NCBI GenBank assembly: GCA_014382585.1
Contig: JACNJL010000026.1
Coordinates: forward strand, 146,799-210,798
Direction: 5' to 3'
Source: Limisphaerales bacterium
GTDB lineage: Bacteria; Verrucomicrobiota; Verrucomicrobiia; Limisphaerales; UBA1100
Length of the DNA: 64,000 bases
Part shown: in pieces, positions 36,777 to 45,373 of the stretch
Layout: each line of letters starts with the position of its first letter
How positions within the stretch are numbered: position 1 is the stretch's first letter
Made by a program: the position numbers and the translations under genes
The notes under the pieces: generated by a model
Seen by the model: the letters and a program-made list of their open reading frames with translations, nothing else
Told to the model about the DNA's origin: nothing
Database searches by the model: none

Positions 36777-36784
36777 CACGCCGG

Positions 36785-37960
36785 TTAACGGAAACGAATT
36801 TTGCGGACGCAGTCGTCGAAATCTTTTGCGCCGGTGAGGATTTTGATCTCCACGCGCATATAATAAATGGGGAGATCCACACGGTCGAGTTTAGGGAAGC
36901 GCACGGCGTCTTTTTGGGTGGTGATGATAACTTCGGCGCGGCGTTTCTTGGCGCGGTTAATCGTGTTGAGTAATTCCTGTTGAGTGAAGCGGTGATGATC
37001 GGCGAAGCGTTTGGTGTACACCAGCTCGGCACCCTGATCGGCGAGACTGTTTTCAAAACTCTCCGGCTGCGCAATTCCGCTCAGCGTGGCCACCTTGCGG
37101 CCTTTCAGCCATCCGATTTCTTCGCGTTGATCGGGATTGAACACGTCTTGGAAAAAAAGTGGCCAGTGGACGCATTCGATGATGCCCGCCTGCGGATTAT
37201 GTTTGCGAATGCGGGCGCGGAGCGAGGCGGTGTCGCCATTGCTTTTGGTGATGAAAATGGTGTCGGCGCGTTTAAGATTTTGGATGGGCTCGCGCAGGGT
37301 GCCGCGGGGGAGGAGTTGCTCGTTGCCGAACGGGAGCTGTGCGTCGATGAGCACAATGTCGCGCCGGCGGCCGGCGAGTTTCCAGTATTGGAACCCATCA
37401 TCGAGCAGCAGCGTGTCGCAGCCGAATTTCTCAATGGCGTAGCGCCCGGATTTCACGCGGTCTTTGTCCACCAGCACAACGACGTCTTTGAGATTGGAGG
37501 CAAGCATATACGGCTCGTCGCCGGCGTCCTCAGAATTGAGCAGCAGGTTTTTGGCATCGGAAACCACGCGAGGCGGCGTGGTGTCATCCTGAAACAGAAG
37601 TTTGTTACGCAAACGCTGCAAAAAGGGCGGTGGTTTGGAGCGATATCCGCGCGATAAAATGGCGACTTTGCGGCCGTGATCCTGTAGCACGCGGGCAAAT
37701 TTTTCGACGACTGGCGTTTTGCCTGTGCCGCCGACGGTGAGGTTGCCGACGGTGATGACCTGCACGCCAAGGGGATGATCGCGAATGATGCGGGCCTCGT
37801 AAAGCCAACGGCGGCCTTTCACGCCCACGAGGAAAATCTTGGAGAGACAAAAAAGCAGTCCGCGCAAAGCCGTGGCGCGTTTGCCGCGGCGCTCGTTGAA
37901 AATCACCTCCAGCGCGAAGGTTTCAAATTGTTCCTGCCAGGCACGGAGCGTTTCGCGCAT
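36785..37960 (-). CDS. lpxK: Tetraacyldisaccharide 4'-kinase
   Basis: A 391-residue inner-membrane-associated kinase that phosphorylates the lipid A precursor at the 4' position. The P-loop [13 protein letters not shown] spans about 71-83, followed by the ILSRGYRSK block typical of LpxK, then [14 protein letters not shown] with the DDGFQ motif and a later region [10 protein letters not shown] near the C-terminus. The length is slightly over the usual 330-350. It heads the lpxK-acyltransferase-waaF-cysE set on the minus strand. Confidence 0.95.
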   Translation of the reverse strand: MRETLRAWQEQFETFALEVIFNERRGKRATALRGLLFCLSKIFLVGVKGRRWLYEARIIRDHPLGVQVITVGNLTVGGTGKTPVVEKFARVLQDHGRKVAILSRGYRSKPPPFLQRLRNKLLFQDDTTPPRVVSDAKNLLLNSEDAGDEPYMLASNLKDVVVLVDKDRVKSGRYAIEKFGCDTLLLDDGFQYWKLAGRRRDIVLIDAQLPFGNEQLLPRGTLREPIQNLKRADTIFITKSNGDTASLRARIRKHNPQAGIIECVHWPLFFQDVFNPDQREEIGWLKGRKVATLSGIAQPESFENSLADQGAELVYTKRFADHHRFTQQELLNTINRAKKRRAEVIITTQKDAVRFPKLDRVDLPIYYMRVEIKILTGAKDFDDCVRKIRFR

Positions 37961-38022
37961 TGGGGGAAGTGTGCTGGAGATTTAGCCGCAGTTCAAGCTA
38001 ACGAAAAAGAAGCCAACGAACG

Positions 38023-38628
38023 TCAGGCGGTAGCGGCCCGATTTGGGGCGGTAGAATTGGGCGGATTGGGTGGCGTGGCCGATGGGCCTCCGGGGTCCGT
38101 GTTTGGCTGGGGTGAGCGTGGGCTATTGGTGCGGGGTAAACCGGGGTGGGGACGAAGTGGGCGGCCGCTACCGGGACCACCGGGCCGGCCGGGTTCGGGG
38201 TTGATTCGAAAGTGCGGCAGGCGATCAAATGTCCGCGCTTGTTCAGGGGTGAGGAGGGCACGGATTTCTTGTCGAATGCGTTTGTCCTCAACGATAATTT
38301 GTTCGCGGAAGGGTTTGCCAAATTCGCGCACGCGGTCGTGGCCCGCCTTACGGATTTTGAGCATCTGTATTTTTTGCTCATCGGTGAGCTTGAGGTGATT
38401 ATTTAGATATCCGTGCGAGCGAAACATCATCGGGCGCGCGGGTGATTGCGGGAACTCCTTGGGGCCTTTGGAATTAGCCGGTGAAAACTTGCTGTTCGGA
38501 TTGATCGGATTCGCTGGGGAGGCCGGATTCAGCGTATCAGAGGGATTGCGGCGGTTGAGTAAATGCCCCGTGCCCACACCGCTGCCGAAAATCAGCACGG
38601 TGGCCAGAATGACCTTCCATTGATGCAT
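38023..38628 (-). CDS. Membrane-anchored periplasmic protein with LTxxQ/CpxP-like region
   Basis: A 201-residue protein. The N-terminus (about 5-24, WKVILATVLIFGSGVGTGHL) is a signal anchor. A helical middle, HLKLTDEQKIQMLKIRKAG...IRALLTPEQARTF (about 78-135), carries two LTxEQ-type motifs like those of periplasmic Spy/CpxP/ZraP and CnrR-type metal sensors. A Pro/Gly/Asn-rich tail (about 140-201) is probably disordered. It lies 16 bp after a small membrane-protein gene and downstream of an ECF sigma gene, so is likely part of a sigma/anti-sigma regulatory set. The sensing role is inferred. Confidence 0.6.
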   Translation of the reverse strand: MHQWKVILATVLIFGSGVGTGHLLNRRNPSDTLNPASPANPINPNSKFSPANSKGPKEFPQSPARPMMFRSHGYLNNHLKLTDEQKIQMLKIRKAGHDRVREFGKPFREQIIVEDKRIRQEIRALLTPEQARTFDRLPHFRINPEPGRPGGPGSGRPLRPHPGLPRTNSPRSPQPNTDPGGPSATPPNPPNSTAPNRAATA

Positions 38629-38644
38629 CAGAAATTATTCGCCG

Positions 38645-39001
38645 TTATTCACCGTTAGAATCCGGATCAATGGCCAGCATCACAATGCTTTCTAAATCCT
38701 CTTCACCGGGAGCTTCAAAATTTGCAATTGCCGGAGCGGCGTTGCCTTGCGGTGTGGTGGCACCGGAGCCATCGGTGGGGGCTTTCATCCACACGGCCAC
38801 CATCACCAAAACGGCGAGGCAGGGCACCACGGCTTTCCAAAGTGACTGCGCCCAAACTGACCACGCATCAGCTAAAGCGACGGGGGCCTCTTTAATGTGC
38901 GCCATAATGCGCTTCTCGAAGGCGTACGGCACCCGGTCATTTGCGGGAATCCCCCGTGTTTCCGTGAGCAATCTCTCTAAAATGTCCTCTGTCTTCTTCA
39001 T
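38645..39001 (-). CDS. Small single-pass membrane protein, possible anti-sigma factor
   Basis: A 118-residue protein: helical N-terminus (MKKTEDILERLLTETRGIP), one transmembrane helix (about 52-72, SLWKAVVPCLAVLVMVAVWM) and an acidic periplasmic tail ending LAIDPDSNGE. It has no recognisable zinc-binding anti-sigma motif. Its position, 36 bp after the ECF sigma gene and 16 bp before an LTxxQ-like gene, is what suggests an anti-sigma role. Confidence 0.5.
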   Translation of the reverse strand: MKKTEDILERLLTETRGIPANDRVPYAFEKRIMAHIKEAPVALADAWSVWAQSLWKAVVPCLAVLVMVAVWMKAPTDGSGATTPQGNAAPAIANFEAPGEEDLESIVMLAIDPDSNGE

Positions 39002-39037
39002 CGTTCTATTATGCAGACGGCCTGTTTGCGGACGCGG

Positions 39038-39622
39038 TTACAGGTACTTTTCCGGGGTCAGCGTGGCGAGGATTTTTTTCATTTTATCCCGTGCGCGATG
39101 GGCCCGCACTTTCACGTTTGACTCCGTAAAATCAGTCAATTTCGAGATTTCTTTCACCGTTTTCTGCTCGATATCGAGCATCGTAATAATCATCCGATCA
39201 TCCGGTTTCAGCCCCTCCAGCAGGCGATCGACCAACGTCTTTGCGGCCGATTGATGGGCCTCTTTTTCGCTGTTATCCTCACCCACATTTTCCAGCCATT
39301 CATTTTCTTCAGTGGATAAATCGGTGGCATTCCACTCGCGATTGCGCTGGTGTTTGCGCAAAAAATCATAGCACGTAAACGTCGCCGTCCGCATCAGCCA
39401 ATGCTCAAAAGGCGCATCGCCCCGGTAACTCGACAGCTTGCTGTACGCCTTCATAAACACCGTTTGCACGATGTCCTCCACCTCATCCTCGCGCCGCGCA
39501 TAACGGCGCGCAATGGCGAACACGCGCGGCTGATACTTCACCACCAACGGTTCAAAACTATCCGAATTGCCTTCCAGCACCTCCGCGATCAGTTCTTTGT
39601 CCGTTGCACTCGTCGCATCCAT
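39038..39622 (-). CDS. ECF sigma factor (RpoE-like)
   Basis: A 194-residue sigma-70 family factor. Region 2 (about 20-90) contains QPRVFAIARRYARREDEVED and IVQTVFMKAYSKLSSYRGDA, with WLMRTATFTCYDFLRKH for promoter melting. Region 4 (about 130-185) has DRMIITMLDIEQKTVKEISK and TDFTESNVKVRAHRARDKMKK as the helix-turn-helix. An acidic linker of about 25 residues joins them. It probably responds to envelope signals through the two downstream genes. The gene lies 87 bp from the EF-hand gene upstream on the same strand. Confidence 0.92.
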   Translation of the reverse strand: MDATSATDKELIAEVLEGNSDSFEPLVVKYQPRVFAIARRYARREDEVEDIVQTVFMKAYSKLSSYRGDAPFEHWLMRTATFTCYDFLRKHQRNREWNATDLSTEENEWLENVGEDNSEKEAHQSAAKTLVDRLLEGLKPDDRMIITMLDIEQKTVKEISKLTDFTESNVKVRAHRARDKMKKILATLTPEKYL

Positions 39623-39709
39623 CGCGCTATTGATAACAGAGCCAGTGATTCAACCCACGAAAAAAGCCACCGAGGTTATCCCCGATGGCCTGTGGAATTG
39701 GTTTTAAAA

Positions 39710-40984
39710 CTAACGCCCACGCGGACCACGATCACCACCGCGTTGCGGGCCGTGTCCTTTTGGACCACGATCACCGCCGCGTTGAGGGCCGTGTCCTTGA
39801 GGGCCGCGAGCGCCACCACGTTGTGGGCCGTGGCCTTGAGGGCCGCGAATGCCACCGCGTTGTGGGCCGTGGCCTTGAGGGCCAAACTTTGCTTGGGGCG
39901 CGGGGCCGCGTTTGCAATGCGGGCACACTCCGGAAGGCTTGCCTTGCTGCGGGCCACGAGGGCCGCGTTGGCTTTGAGCCATCCGTTGGCGCATTTGGAT
40001 GATGCCGTGTCCCGGGCCTTGTTGGGGAGCGCGACTTTGGCCGAAGCGTTGTGGGCTCATTTGCTGGCGAGCTTGGGCGAATTGCTTGATGCGTTCGCCG
40101 ATGGCCTTGCGGATGTCATCGCCCGAAGGTCGATGCTGTTGCGAGTTGCGGCCCCAGTTTCCTTGGGCCGATTGGGCGCGCGCTTCCTGATATTTTTTCA
40201 TGCGCTCGGCCCATGCTTTGCGGGCGTCGTCACCTCGTGAGGAAGGCTTGCGGGTTTGGGGTTTGCGATCGCTATCGCGTCCTTGGGCTGCTTTGGCGCG
40301 CGCTTCCTGATATTTTTTCATCCGCTCGGCCCATGCTTTTCGTGCTTCATCACTTCGAGAGGAAGGCTGGAGGGTTTGGGGTTTGCGGTCGCTATCGCGA
40401 TGATTATTTTGGGCCGCTCGGCTGGTGATTTTGGAATGCAGTGCCATGAACTCTTTTTTGTCGATAAAACCATCGCGGTTCGAATCAATCTTTGTAAAGC
40501 CGATCCCTGAGGTCATCCGCTCGGGAGCTTCTTTTACGGAGATTTTTCCGTCTTTGTTTTTGTCGTTTGCCATGAAAATCATCAACGGGTTTGCTCCGGT
40601 GGAGGCGCCATCGCGCCGAGGCACATCGGGCCGCGGGGGCCGTGAAGTTGGGGCATCGGATTTTCTGGAACTTTGTGCCCGCGACGCGTTGTGGCGCTCG
40701 ATGGCTTGGCGCGCCCAATCGGCATCGCGGTTGTTGTTTTGCGCGTTTTTCTGTTGGTTATCTGAGAAAAATGCGCGTCGATAAGCCGCTCGGCCTTGCT
40801 CATCGAGGCTGCGGAGGAATGTCATTTTCTCCCGATAATCCAGCGTTCCATCGCCGTTTCGGTCAAATTTTTTGGTGATTTCGCTTTTTGACAGGGTTTT
40901 CGGGCCGGATTGATCATCGGCATTGCCTGAAATCACCGCAATTCCAGCGGTTAACAAGGCGAAGGTAAGTTTACAATTTTTCAT
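39710..40984 (-). CDS. Secreted EF-hand protein with repetitive basic tail
   Basis: A 424-residue protein with a signal peptide (1-22, cleavage near SGNA-D). Three EF-hand calcium loops are visible: DRNGDGTLDYRE (41-52), DKNKDGKISVKE (141-152) and DSNRDGFIDKKE (167-178). Residues 197-276 are two 40-residue repeats containing ARKAWAERMKKYQEARA. A CPHC pair lies at 354-357. The tail is four 13-residue repeats of the GPQGHGPQRGGxR type and is extremely Gly/Arg/Gln-rich. It is likely exported and calcium-binding, with a sticky low-complexity end. I do not recognise a specific function. Confidence 0.75.
   Translation of the reverse strand: MKNCKLTFALLTAGIAVISGNADDQSGPKTLSKSEITKKFDRNGDGTLDYREKMTFLRSLDEQGRAAYRRAFFSDNQQKNAQNNNRDADWARQAIERHNASRAQSSRKSDAPTSRPPRPDVPRRDGASTGANPLMIFMANDKNKDGKISVKEAPERMTSGIGFTKIDSNRDGFIDKKEFMALHSKITSRAAQNNHRDSDRKPQTLQPSSRSDEARKAWAERMKKYQEARAKAAQGRDSDRKPQTRKPSSRGDDARKAWAERMKKYQEARAQSAQGNWGRNSQQHRPSGDDIRKAIGERIKQFAQARQQMSPQRFGQSRAPQQGPGHGIIQMRQRMAQSQRGPRGPQQGKPSGVCPHCKRGPAPQAKFGPQGHGPQRGGIRGPQGHGPQRGGARGPQGHGPQRGGDRGPKGHGPQRGGDRGPRGR
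39728..39883 (-). repeat. Four 39-nt tandem repeats (GPQGHGPQRGGxR)
   Basis: Four contiguous 39-nt units encode 13-residue repeats at EF-hand protein residues 368-419, differing mainly at positions 3 and 12. Seen directly in the coding sequence. Confidence 0.9.
40157..40396 (-). repeat. Two 120-nt tandem repeats in the EF-hand gene
   Basis: Residues 197-236 and 237-276 are duplicates beginning DSDRKPQT and containing ARKAWAERMKKYQEARA. They are nearly identical at DNA level too, so the duplication is recent or under homogenisation. Confidence 0.9.
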
Positions 40985-41096
40985 TTTTTTCGTGTTTTCT
41001 TTAGTTTTGAGGGAAAACTGGAGCGATTCCCACCTCGGTTGTTTTGGAAGACGTCATTTGGGGGTAGTCGTTACACAATTTTGAAGGCGGTTGGAA

Positions 41097-41124
41097 TTGA
41101 CACAATTGCTGTCTTTGCTATTGT
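41097..41124 (+). promoter_or_regulatory. Probable sigma-70 promoter of rpsU
   Basis: A perfect -35 TTGACA (41097-41102), 16-nt spacer and TATTGT (41119-41124, 4/6 match). It lies 63 nt upstream of the rpsU start, leaving a leader with CCCCG...CGGGG pairing (about 41131-41157) and the ribosome site GGAGGT at 41170-41175. This is the only strong hexamer pair in the 203-bp gap 40985-41187. Confidence 0.55.
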
Positions 41125-41187
41125 CCCCGTCCCCGAGGGCCAAAAACCAGCGGGGCAACCTAACGGTTTGGAGGTGAATTTAGGTTA

Positions 41188-41385
41188 ATGACAGAAATTA
41201 AACTGAAAAAAGGCGAACCCGTCGAGCGCGCGCTGCGGCGTATGAAGAAGAAGCTCGATCGTGAGGGCACCATCAAGGACATCCGTAACCGGCGTGCCTT
41301 CGAGAAGCCCAGCGCGAAGAAGCGCCGCAAAATGAAAGTGGCGAAGTTCTCCGCGATGCTCGCCGCGCGTTATGCGGAGTATTAG
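41188..41385 (+). CDS. rpsU: 30S ribosomal protein bS21
   Basis: A 65-residue basic protein of the small ribosomal subunit. MTEIKLKKGEPVERALRRMK and EGTIKDIRNRRAFEKPSAKKR match bS21, which has the pattern KKGE..ERALRRFKR...FEKPS..RRRK. The length is typical. GGAGGT at 41170-41175 precedes the ATG by 12 nt. It is followed by an intrinsic terminator at 41420-41444, then the nucleotidyltransferase gene. Confidence 0.93.
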   Translation: MTEIKLKKGEPVERALRRMKKKLDREGTIKDIRNRRAFEKPSAKKRRKMKVAKFSAMLAARYAEY

Positions 41386-41419
41386 GCCCTGAATTTCACG
41401 GACCTTTGAATTGAACAAG

Positions 41420-41444
41420 TGCGCCTGCGGGCGCATTTTTTTTT
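41420..41444 (+). terminator. Intrinsic terminator of rpsU
   Basis: TGCGCC (41420-41425), loop TGCG, GGCGCA (41430-41435), then nine T (41436-41444). It ends 6 nt before the ATG of the next gene at 41451, so that gene may be expressed mostly by read-through or its own promoter. Confidence 0.85.
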
Positions 41445-41450
41445 GCCACA

Positions 41451-42773
41451 ATGAATTCACGCGAAATCGCCATCCGCATTCTCCGCACGCTGCACACCGC
41501 CGGTCACGAAGCGTGGTTGGTGGGCGGCTGCGTGCGCGATGAATTGCGCGGCACCGCGCCCAAGGATTACGACATCGCCACCGACGCGCGGCCCGGACAG
41601 GTTGAGGCGCTCTTTCCCAAAACCATCGGCGTGGGCAAAAGCTTTGGCGTGATGCTTGTGCTCGAAGGCGGAGGGCAATTTGAAGTCGCCACCTTCCGCG
41701 CCGAGAGTGGTTACACTGATGGACGTCGGCCAGATGACGTTACCTTCGGCGATGCCAAGGCCGATGCGCTCCGGCGCGATTTCACGATCAACGGTCTTTT
41801 CCTCAATCCCATCACTAACGAGCTACGCGATTGGGTGGGTGGCGAGGCGGATCTCAAGGCAGGCGTGCTGCGCACCATCGGTGATCCCGCCGAGCGGTTT
41901 GGCGAAGATCATTTGCGCCTTCTGCGCGCGGTGCGTTTTGCCGCGCAACTGGAATTCCAAATCGATCCCGCCACCTTCGCCGCCGTACAAACGCACGCGG
42001 AGAAAATCACCAAAGTCAGCGCCGAACGCATTCGCGATGAACTACTCAAACTCTTTCGCCCGCCACACGCCGCGCGCGGCTTGGATTTGCTGCGCGACAG
42101 CGGTTTGCTCGAGCACGTGTTGCCCGAAATGATGCTCACCATCGGCTGCGAGCAATCGCCCGAATATCATCCCGAAGGCGACGTGTATAAACACATCCGT
42201 TTGATGCTCGATTCGATGCCCGCCGAGGCGGTTGCGGAATTGCCGTGGACGATCCTCCTTCACGACATCGCCAAACCCGCCACCGCCACCGTAGGCGAAG
42301 ATGGTCGCATCCATCATTACGGCCACGACAAACTCGGCGCGGAGATGGCCGAAGTCATTCTCGTGCGCCTGAAATTTCCGCGCAAACAAATCGACGAAAT
42401 CGTGTTCACCGTGCGCGAGCATATGCACCTCGCCGTCGCCCCCAAAATGCGCAAAGCCAAACTCCGCCGAATACTGCTGCGTCCCACGTTTGAACTCGAA
42501 CTCGAACAACACCGCATCGATTGCCTCGGCTCGCACGCCAAGCTGGATATTTACGATTTCCTGCGCGCCGAACAAGCCGCCCTCAACGAACAACCCGCGC
42601 TCATCGAGCCTTTGGTGAGTGGCCGCGATTTGATGGAAATCGGCATCAAACCCGGCCCGCCTTTGGGAAAACTGCTCAACGAAATCCGCGACCGCCAACT
42701 CGCCGAGGAATTTTCCACCCGCGCCGAAGCACTCGCATGGGTGAATGATGCCAAGAAAAAAACTGCCCAATGA
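41451..42773 (+). CDS. CCA-adding / poly(A) polymerase family nucleotidyltransferase with HD domain
   Basis: A 440-residue enzyme with the class II tRNA nucleotidyltransferase head. AWLVGGCVRDELRG (about 20-33), KDYDIATDARP carrying the catalytic Asp pair, FEVATFRAE, RRDFTINGLF and FGEDHLRLLRAVRFAAQLEF are all present. An HD phosphohydrolase-like region follows from about 240, with LLHDIAKP and HHYGHDKLGAEMA. It probably adds or repairs the 3' CCA of tRNAs; poly(A) polymerases share the same core, so the choice is open. Confidence 0.88.
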   Translation: MNSREIAIRILRTLHTAGHEAWLVGGCVRDELRGTAPKDYDIATDARPGQVEALFPKTIGVGKSFGVMLVLEGGGQFEVATFRAESGYTDGRRPDDVTFGDAKADALRRDFTINGLFLNPITNELRDWVGGEADLKAGVLRTIGDPAERFGEDHLRLLRAVRFAAQLEFQIDPATFAAVQTHAEKITKVSAERIRDELLKLFRPPHAARGLDLLRDSGLLEHVLPEMMLTIGCEQSPEYHPEGDVYKHIRLMLDSMPAEAVAELPWTILLHDIAKPATATVGEDGRIHHYGHDKLGAEMAEVILVRLKFPRKQIDEIVFTVREHMHLAVAPKMRKAKLRRILLRPTFELELEQHRIDCLGSHAKLDIYDFLRAEQAALNEQPALIEPLVSGRDLMEIGIKPGPPLGKLLNEIRDRQLAEEFSTRAEALAWVNDAKKKTAQ

Positions 42774-42804
42774 AACTGCCCTCCGCTATCCTGCGCGCAC
42801 ATTG

Positions 42805-44223
42805 ATGGATAAATTGCTGCTCATCGACGACGAAGCGGACGTGCGCTATTCTTTTGAGCGCATCTTCGGGCAGGAAGCTGGCCTCGAGCTGCACACCGCC
42901 GGCAGTGGCGAGGAAGCGCTCGAGCTGATCCCGCAATTGCGGCCGGACCTCGTCATTATGGACGTCCGAATGGGCGGCCTCACCGGCATCGAAACGCTGC
43001 AACGCCTGCGTGAGTTTGATTCTAAAACGCCGGTTATTTTGATGACCGCATTCGGCACCACCCAAACCGCCATCGCCGCGATGAAACACGGCGCGTTCGA
43101 TTACGTGCTCAAACCCTTCGACGTGCCCAAGCTCAAGGAGCTTGTCGCCAACGCCCTCGCCGCCGCGCGCGCGATGAAGCAGGTCGTGTCGTACGAGCCG
43201 CTGCTGGAAAAAGAAGATTACGATCTGGGCATCATCGGCCAAAGCCCCGCGATGCAGGAGGTTTTCAAAACCATCGGCCAACTCGCCGCCAGCGATGCCA
43301 CCGCGCTGATCACCGGCGAAAGCGGCACCGGCAAAGAACTCGTCGCGCGCGCCATTTACAGCCACAGCCAACGCAGCGACCGCCCCTTTCTCGCCATCAA
43401 CTGCGCCGCGATTCCGGAGCATTTGCTGGAGAGCGAACTCTTCGGACACGAAAAAGGCGCGTTCACCGGTGCACATACCCAACGGATCGGCAAGTTTGAG
43501 CAATGCGATGGCGGTACAATTTTTCTCGATGAAATTGGCGATATGACTGCGCCGACGCAAACGAAAATGCTGCGCGTGCTGCAGAGCGGCGCCTTTGAGC
43601 GCGTGGGCGGCAACACGTCCGTGAAAACCGATGTGCGCATCATCGCAGCCACCAATCGACCGCTGGAAAAAGCCGTGGCCGCGCGCGAATTCCGCGAGGA
43701 TTTATTTTATCGCCTCAACGTCGTTCGCATTCAACTCCCCGCGCTGCGCGATCGTACGGGCGACATTCCGCAACTCGTCGATTATTTCCTCACCAAAAAT
43801 TCCCCCAACCCGCGGCGCCCCAAAACGCTCCAGCCCGACGCCCTCGCGCAGCTTAAATCTCACGATTGGCCCGGCAACGTTCGTGAACTGGAAAACGCCA
43901 TCCAACGCGCACTCGTGATGACCAAAGGCGACGCCATTTTGCTCGAAGATTTGCCACCCGAAATTTTTCAAGCCGCCCCCGATGCCACCCCGCAAGCCGG
44001 CGACGACAATCTTGCCAGCCTTTCCACCAAACTCTTCCAATGGGCGCGCGCGGATAAAACATTGAAGATCATCCCCGCCGTCGAACGCGAACTCATCATC
44101 AACGCCCTCAAAGAAACCAACGGCAACCAAGTCCAAGCCGCCAAACTCCTGGGCATCACCAGAGCGACGCTGCGCAAGCGGATTGAGAAATTTGAGATAA
44201 GACGTGAGTTGACGGTGGAGTAG
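42805..44223 (+). CDS. Sigma-54-dependent response regulator (NtrC family)
   Basis: A 472-residue transcription activator starting at ATG 42805; a 20-residue upstream extension overlaps the previous gene. The receiver domain (1-120) has LLIDDEADV and phosphorylatable D53 in LVIMDVRMG. The AAA+ domain (about 145-375) has Walker A GESGTGKE near 171 and the sigma-54 contact loop GAFTGA near 218. A Fis-type helix-turn-helix sits at the C-terminus (GNQVQAAKLLGITRATLRKR). No sensor kinase gene is adjacent, so it is an orphan in this window. Tandem hairpins follow the stop. Confidence 0.93.
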   Translation: MDKLLLIDDEADVRYSFERIFGQEAGLELHTAGSGEEALELIPQLRPDLVIMDVRMGGLTGIETLQRLREFDSKTPVILMTAFGTTQTAIAAMKHGAFDYVLKPFDVPKLKELVANALAAARAMKQVVSYEPLLEKEDYDLGIIGQSPAMQEVFKTIGQLAASDATALITGESGTGKELVARAIYSHSQRSDRPFLAINCAAIPEHLLESELFGHEKGAFTGAHTQRIGKFEQCDGGTIFLDEIGDMTAPTQTKMLRVLQSGAFERVGGNTSVKTDVRIIAATNRPLEKAVAAREFREDLFYRLNVVRIQLPALRDRTGDIPQLVDYFLTKNSPNPRRPKTLQPDALAQLKSHDWPGNVRELENAIQRALVMTKGDAILLEDLPPEIFQAAPDATPQAGDDNLASLSTKLFQWARADKTLKIIPAVERELIINALKETNGNQVQAAKLLGITRATLRKRIEKFEIRRELTVE

Positions 44224-44244
44224 GTTGGTTGATGGATGATGTAG

Positions 44245-44288
44245 CCCGGGCCGGTGGCCCGGGTGGTAGGGACGCGCTTTGCGCGTCC
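44245..44288. terminator. Tandem GC-rich hairpins between convergent genes (GTAGGG-type)
   Basis: Hairpin 1: CCCGGGCC (44245-44252), loop GGT, GGCCCGGG (44256-44263). Hairpin 2: GGACGCGC (44270-44277), loop TTT, GCGCGTCC (44281-44288). Both have 8-bp perfect stems with 3-nt loops, joined by a GGTAGGG linker like that in the repeats at 58451 and 60291. They lie between the response regulator stop (44223) and the apbE stop (44318). They may act as a bidirectional terminator or be a mobile-type repeat. Confidence 0.6.
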
Positions 44289-44317
44289 GTGGACACGCGA
44301 AGAACGTCCCAACCATT

Positions 44318-45373
44318 TCATCGAGGGAAGCGATCCGTCATCAACACTCGCAATCCCCCGCTTTCATCCATCAACACAAATCGCATTCCAAAACGTTCGC
44401 CTAATTTCTCTTGGCTCTTTTTTACGCCCATTACGGAGGCGGCGGTGGCGTAGGCGTCGGATTCAAAACAGGTGGGCGCAGTGAGGGTGCAGGCGGCGAT
44501 GCCTTGGATGGGTTTGCCGGTGCGGGGGTCGAGCAAATGCCCGTAGCGTTTGCCATCGATGATCATAAAGTTTTCGTATTGGCCCGAGGTGCTCATTGCG
44601 CCCGAACGTAGTTTTACGGGGGTGCGCTGGCCTTTTTTTTCGGGGTCTTCGAGCCGGATGATCCAGTGTTTTTTGCCGGGTGGGAGTCCGATCACACGGA
44701 GGTCGCCGCCGGCTTTGACCTTTGCATTTTGGATGCCATGGCGTTGCAGCGCGGCGATGGCGCGGTCCACGGCGTAGCCTTTGCCGAAGCCGCCGGGGTC
44801 GATGGTCATATCGTGCGCGCCTTTGATAAAGTGATTTTCTTTTATTTCTATGTGACGAAAATTCACTTTGGTGAGCACGATGCGTAATTCTCTTTCGGTG
44901 GGCATTCGATAGCCTTCTTTTTTGATGAAGCCCCACAGATCGGCGAGCGGGCGGATGGTGGGATCAAATGCGCCGTCGGTTTCTTTGGCGATGTCGAGGG
45001 CGCGTTGGATGACGGGGGTGAGTTCGGGGCTTAGATCGCCGCTGTCATTGGCGCGGGCGAGGGCGCTGTCGGGGCGATGGATGCTGAGGAGTTTGTCGGC
45101 GCCGCGAAATTCATCGAAAGCAGCGGCGATGGCGGGCTGCGCCTTGGCGGCATCGGCATAAACGGTGATGGAAACAAACGTGCCGAGGTGCGGCTGAACG
45201 CGCGTGACCGGGGCAATGGCTTCCGCGTTAGCGGGCGGCCAGCTTTGGCAGCCGCTTAGCAGACACCAGAGCAGGGCGCAGCACCAACTGCCAAGTATGG
45301 CACACGCGCCGGACGCCTTCGGTGACGTTGCGGCACGAGATGGTGGCACCGGCGATGTTGGCGATATCGTCAT
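44318..45373 (-). CDS. apbE: FAD:protein FMN transferase, probable lipoprotein
   Basis: About 351 residues; it flavinylates proteins by moving FMN from FAD to a Ser/Thr. LGTFVSITVYADA is the family opening, followed by SIHRPDSAL, DGAFDPTIRPLADLWGF, TIDPGGFGKGYAVD, AKVKAGGDLRVIG and GHLLDPRTGKP, ending with TCFESDAYATAASVMG for metal binding. A CCALLWCLLSGC stretch indicates a lipoprotein signal with lipobox LSGC. The start is uncertain: ATG 45373 gives a long n-region, and no better ATG is closer. It overlaps the upstream FMN-binding protein gene by about 146 nt if so. Confidence 0.85.
   Translation of the reverse strand: MTISPTSPVPPSRAATSPKASGACAILGSWCCALLWCLLSGCQSWPPANAEAIAPVTRVQPHLGTFVSITVYADAAKAQPAIAAAFDEFRGADKLLSIHRPDSALARANDSGDLSPELTPVIQRALDIAKETDGAFDPTIRPLADLWGFIKKEGYRMPTERELRIVLTKVNFRHIEIKENHFIKGAHDMTIDPGGFGKGYAVDRAIAALQRHGIQNAKVKAGGDLRVIGLPPGKKHWIIRLEDPEKKGQRTPVKLRSGAMSTSGQYENFMIIDGKRYGHLLDPRTGKPIQGIAACTLTAPTCFESDAYATAASVMGVKKSQEKLGERFGMRFVLMDESGGLRVLMTDRFPR

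Noticed and set aside
39728-39883. CRISPR-like array
   Set aside because: The units are contiguous coding repeats with no spacers, so this is a tandem protein repeat.
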